From Pyrinomonadaceae bacterium (GTDB lineage Bacteria > Acidobacteriota > Blastocatellia > Pyrinomonadales > Pyrinomonadaceae): DNA of 7,454 nt. Numbering within the stretch: position 1 is the stretch's first letter; each line of letters opens with the position of its first letter. Positions 6,824-7,454 of the stretch are shown in pieces. The notes under the pieces were generated by a model. The model made no database searches. It saw nothing but the letters and a program-made list of their open reading frames with translations, and was not told the DNA's origin. The stretch lies in assembly GCA_025929655.1 (NCBI GenBank), contig JAICPV010000098.1, positions 1 through 7,454 of the forward strand, given 5' to 3'. A program made the translations under genes and the position numbers.

Positions 6824-6893
6824 TGCCGGAATGCGTGATAGTTTCATCATGTCGCGCGACCGTGGCGCTCGCATCTTTGCTCGCATTCCGACA
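6824..6893. repeat. Inverted-repeat block with internal repeats
   Basis: The left end TGCCGGAATGCGTG (6824-6837) and the reverse complement of the right end, TGTCGGAATGCGAG (6880-6893), match at 12 of 14 bases, with a perfect 9-bp core CGGAATGCG. Inside are the 10-bp palindrome GTCGCGCGAC (6851-6860) and a direct repeat GCTCGCAT (6867-6874 and 6879-6886). The termini plus structured interior suggest a short non-coding interspersed element, or a regulatory structure for the M16 operon. Confidence 0.45.
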
Positions 6894-6905
6894 GGCCGGC
6901 CGCAA

Positions 6906-7007
6906 TTAATATTTCGAGCCCTTCGGATCGACCTCGTTTGACCAAGCGGTGATGCCGTCGCGGCAGATCAAAACAAAAACAACTTCCGCATGCGGGCGGG
7001 ATAGCAT
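6906..7007 (-). CDS. Doubtful small ORF or gene remnant (33 aa)
   Basis: A minus-strand frame from ATG 7007 to TAA 6906-6908 encodes MLSRPHAEVVFVLI followed by CRDGITAWSNEVDPKGSKY. The second half uses codons like those of the neighbouring genes and reads like the C-terminal end of a soluble protein. No Shine-Dalgarno sequence precedes the ATG, and the frame stays open upstream across the 5' end of the divergent zinc-ribbon gene. It could be a true small protein, the tail of a decayed gene, or chance. I do not recognise a family. Confidence 0.25.
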   Translation of the reverse strand: MLSRPHAEVVFVLICRDGITAWSNEVDPKGSKY

Positions 7008-7012
7008 AGAAT
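7007..7012 (+). promoter_or_regulatory. Possible -10 box of the zinc-ribbon gene
   Basis: TAGAAT matches the -10 consensus in five of six positions and lies 21 bases before ATG 7034, which would give a leader of about 15 bases. No convincing -35 is found 16-18 bases upstream (TTCCGC at 6984-6989 is the best). Confidence 0.25.
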
Positions 7013-7033
7013 TCAATGCGACCGGCTTAAGGT

Positions 7034-7454
7034 ATGAAGCACTGCCCTGAATGCAATAAGAATTACGCGGATCCTTCGATCAGTTTCTGTTTGAATGATG
7101 GTACCCCGTTGATCTTTGATCAGGCGATAGAGGAACCGTCGACCGCGATCATGCCGACTAACGAGGCCCCGACACGCCAGCTGCCCGCGTCACACGAACC
7201 AACGGCGACTTCGAATAATGTGGTCTACTCGCCGAACCGGATCGACCGACCGAGCTACCGCCGCTTGGCTCTCGTGATATTTGCCGGTGTTATTGTTTTA
7301 TCGGCGGCGGCGATCTACATTTCCGTCTCCGGCGGAAATAAGCCAGACGTCCCGGCGGGAAGTTTCAGGTCCGTCGATTCGCCCGCATACGAATACTATC
7401 TACGCGGGAAGATCGATTCGAGCAGTCAAAACCAGGAACGTAACGAGAGCGCGA
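7034..7454 (+). CDS. Zinc-ribbon, single-pass membrane protein (5' part only)
   Basis: The frame opens at ATG 7034 and is still open at the window edge after 140 codons. The N-terminus MKHCPECNKNYADP...FCLNDGTPL is a short zinc-ribbon-like motif with Cys4, Cys7 and Cys19; a fourth ligand, possibly His3, is unclear. A polar, Pro/Thr-rich stretch (24-75) follows, then RR and a hydrophobic segment at about 77-98 (LALVIFAGVIVLSAAAIYI), which should be a single membrane helix with the ribbon on the cytoplasmic side. After it, AYEYYLRGKIDSS (118-130) resembles the start of the TPR-like repeats often found behind such modules; this last point is inference. AAGG precedes the ATG by one base only. The function is unknown; a signalling or scaffold role is possible. 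Confidence 0.75.
   Translation, partial: MKHCPECNKNYADPSISFCLNDGTPLIFDQAIEEPSTAIMPTNEAPTRQLPASHEPTATSNNVVYSPNRIDRPSYRRLALVIFAGVIVLSAAAIYISVSGGNKPDVPAGSFRSVDSPAYEYYLRGKIDSSSQNQERNESA

Larger units (their letters stand above)
6715..7033. other. Divergent intergenic region (319 bases)
   Basis: This stretch separates the M16 operon from the zinc-ribbon gene and must hold promoters for both. On the minus strand CATAAT (complement of 6777-6782) is the best -10-like hexamer for the M16 operon, but no good -35 accompanies it. The stretch also holds the direct repeat at 6782-6802, the inverted-repeat block at 6824-6893 and the doubtful minus-strand ORF at 6906-7007. I see no RNA gene or rho-independent terminator. 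Confidence 0.5.

Noticed and set aside
6729..6941. A 70-codon plus-strand frame in the intergenic region.
   Set aside because: It runs through the direct repeat and the inverted-repeat block, has no ribosome-binding site and no protein-like pattern.
1..7454. A new defence or mobile-element system.
   Set aside because: No nuclease, transposase, integrase, reverse transcriptase, toxin pair or CRISPR repeat is visible; all complete genes belong to known housekeeping or export families.

Overview
The window comes from a bacterial chromosome of moderate, slightly GC-rich composition. By inference only, it fits an acidobacterium, perhaps of the Blastocatellia type. The hints are an N-terminal CPxC...FCxxDG zinc-ribbon protein with one membrane segment, a secreted M16 peptidase pair, a pilus retraction ATPase and a stand-alone acyl-CoA mutase large subunit. 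No RNA gene, CRISPR array, transposase or phage gene is visible.

Layout: (a) 1-164, minus strand, the 5' part of an unrecognised small gene running off the left edge. (b) 234-1832, plus strand, a methylmalonyl-CoA mutase catalytic subunit without a B12-binding domain. (c) 1944-3830, plus strand, a PilT-type ATPase with its own upstream promoter; an extra degenerate copy of the PilT N-terminal domain and a long Pro/Glu-rich linker precede the normal PilT core. (d) 3831-3908, a composite inverted-repeat element with two hairpins. It abuts the stop codons of two convergent genes and probably acts as a bidirectional terminator. (e) 6714-3909, minus strand, a two-gene operon of exported M16 proteins. 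The first carries the zinc-binding HxxEH motif; the second lacks it but keeps the R/Y substrate-binding motif, so they should work as a heterodimer. (f) 6715-7033, a divergent intergenic region with another inverted-repeat block, a direct repeat and one doubtful small ORF. (g) 7034-7454, plus strand, the start of a zinc-ribbon/transmembrane protein that runs off the right edge.

The genes do not form one pathway: carbon metabolism, type IV pilus retraction and periplasmic proteolysis sit side by side. The points most worth a second look are a heptanucleotide tandem repeat at the start of the inactive M16 gene that places ATGs in all three frames, the duplicated N-terminal domain of the PilT protein, and the inverted-repeat element joined directly to two stop codons. 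No complete new defence or mobile system is evident.
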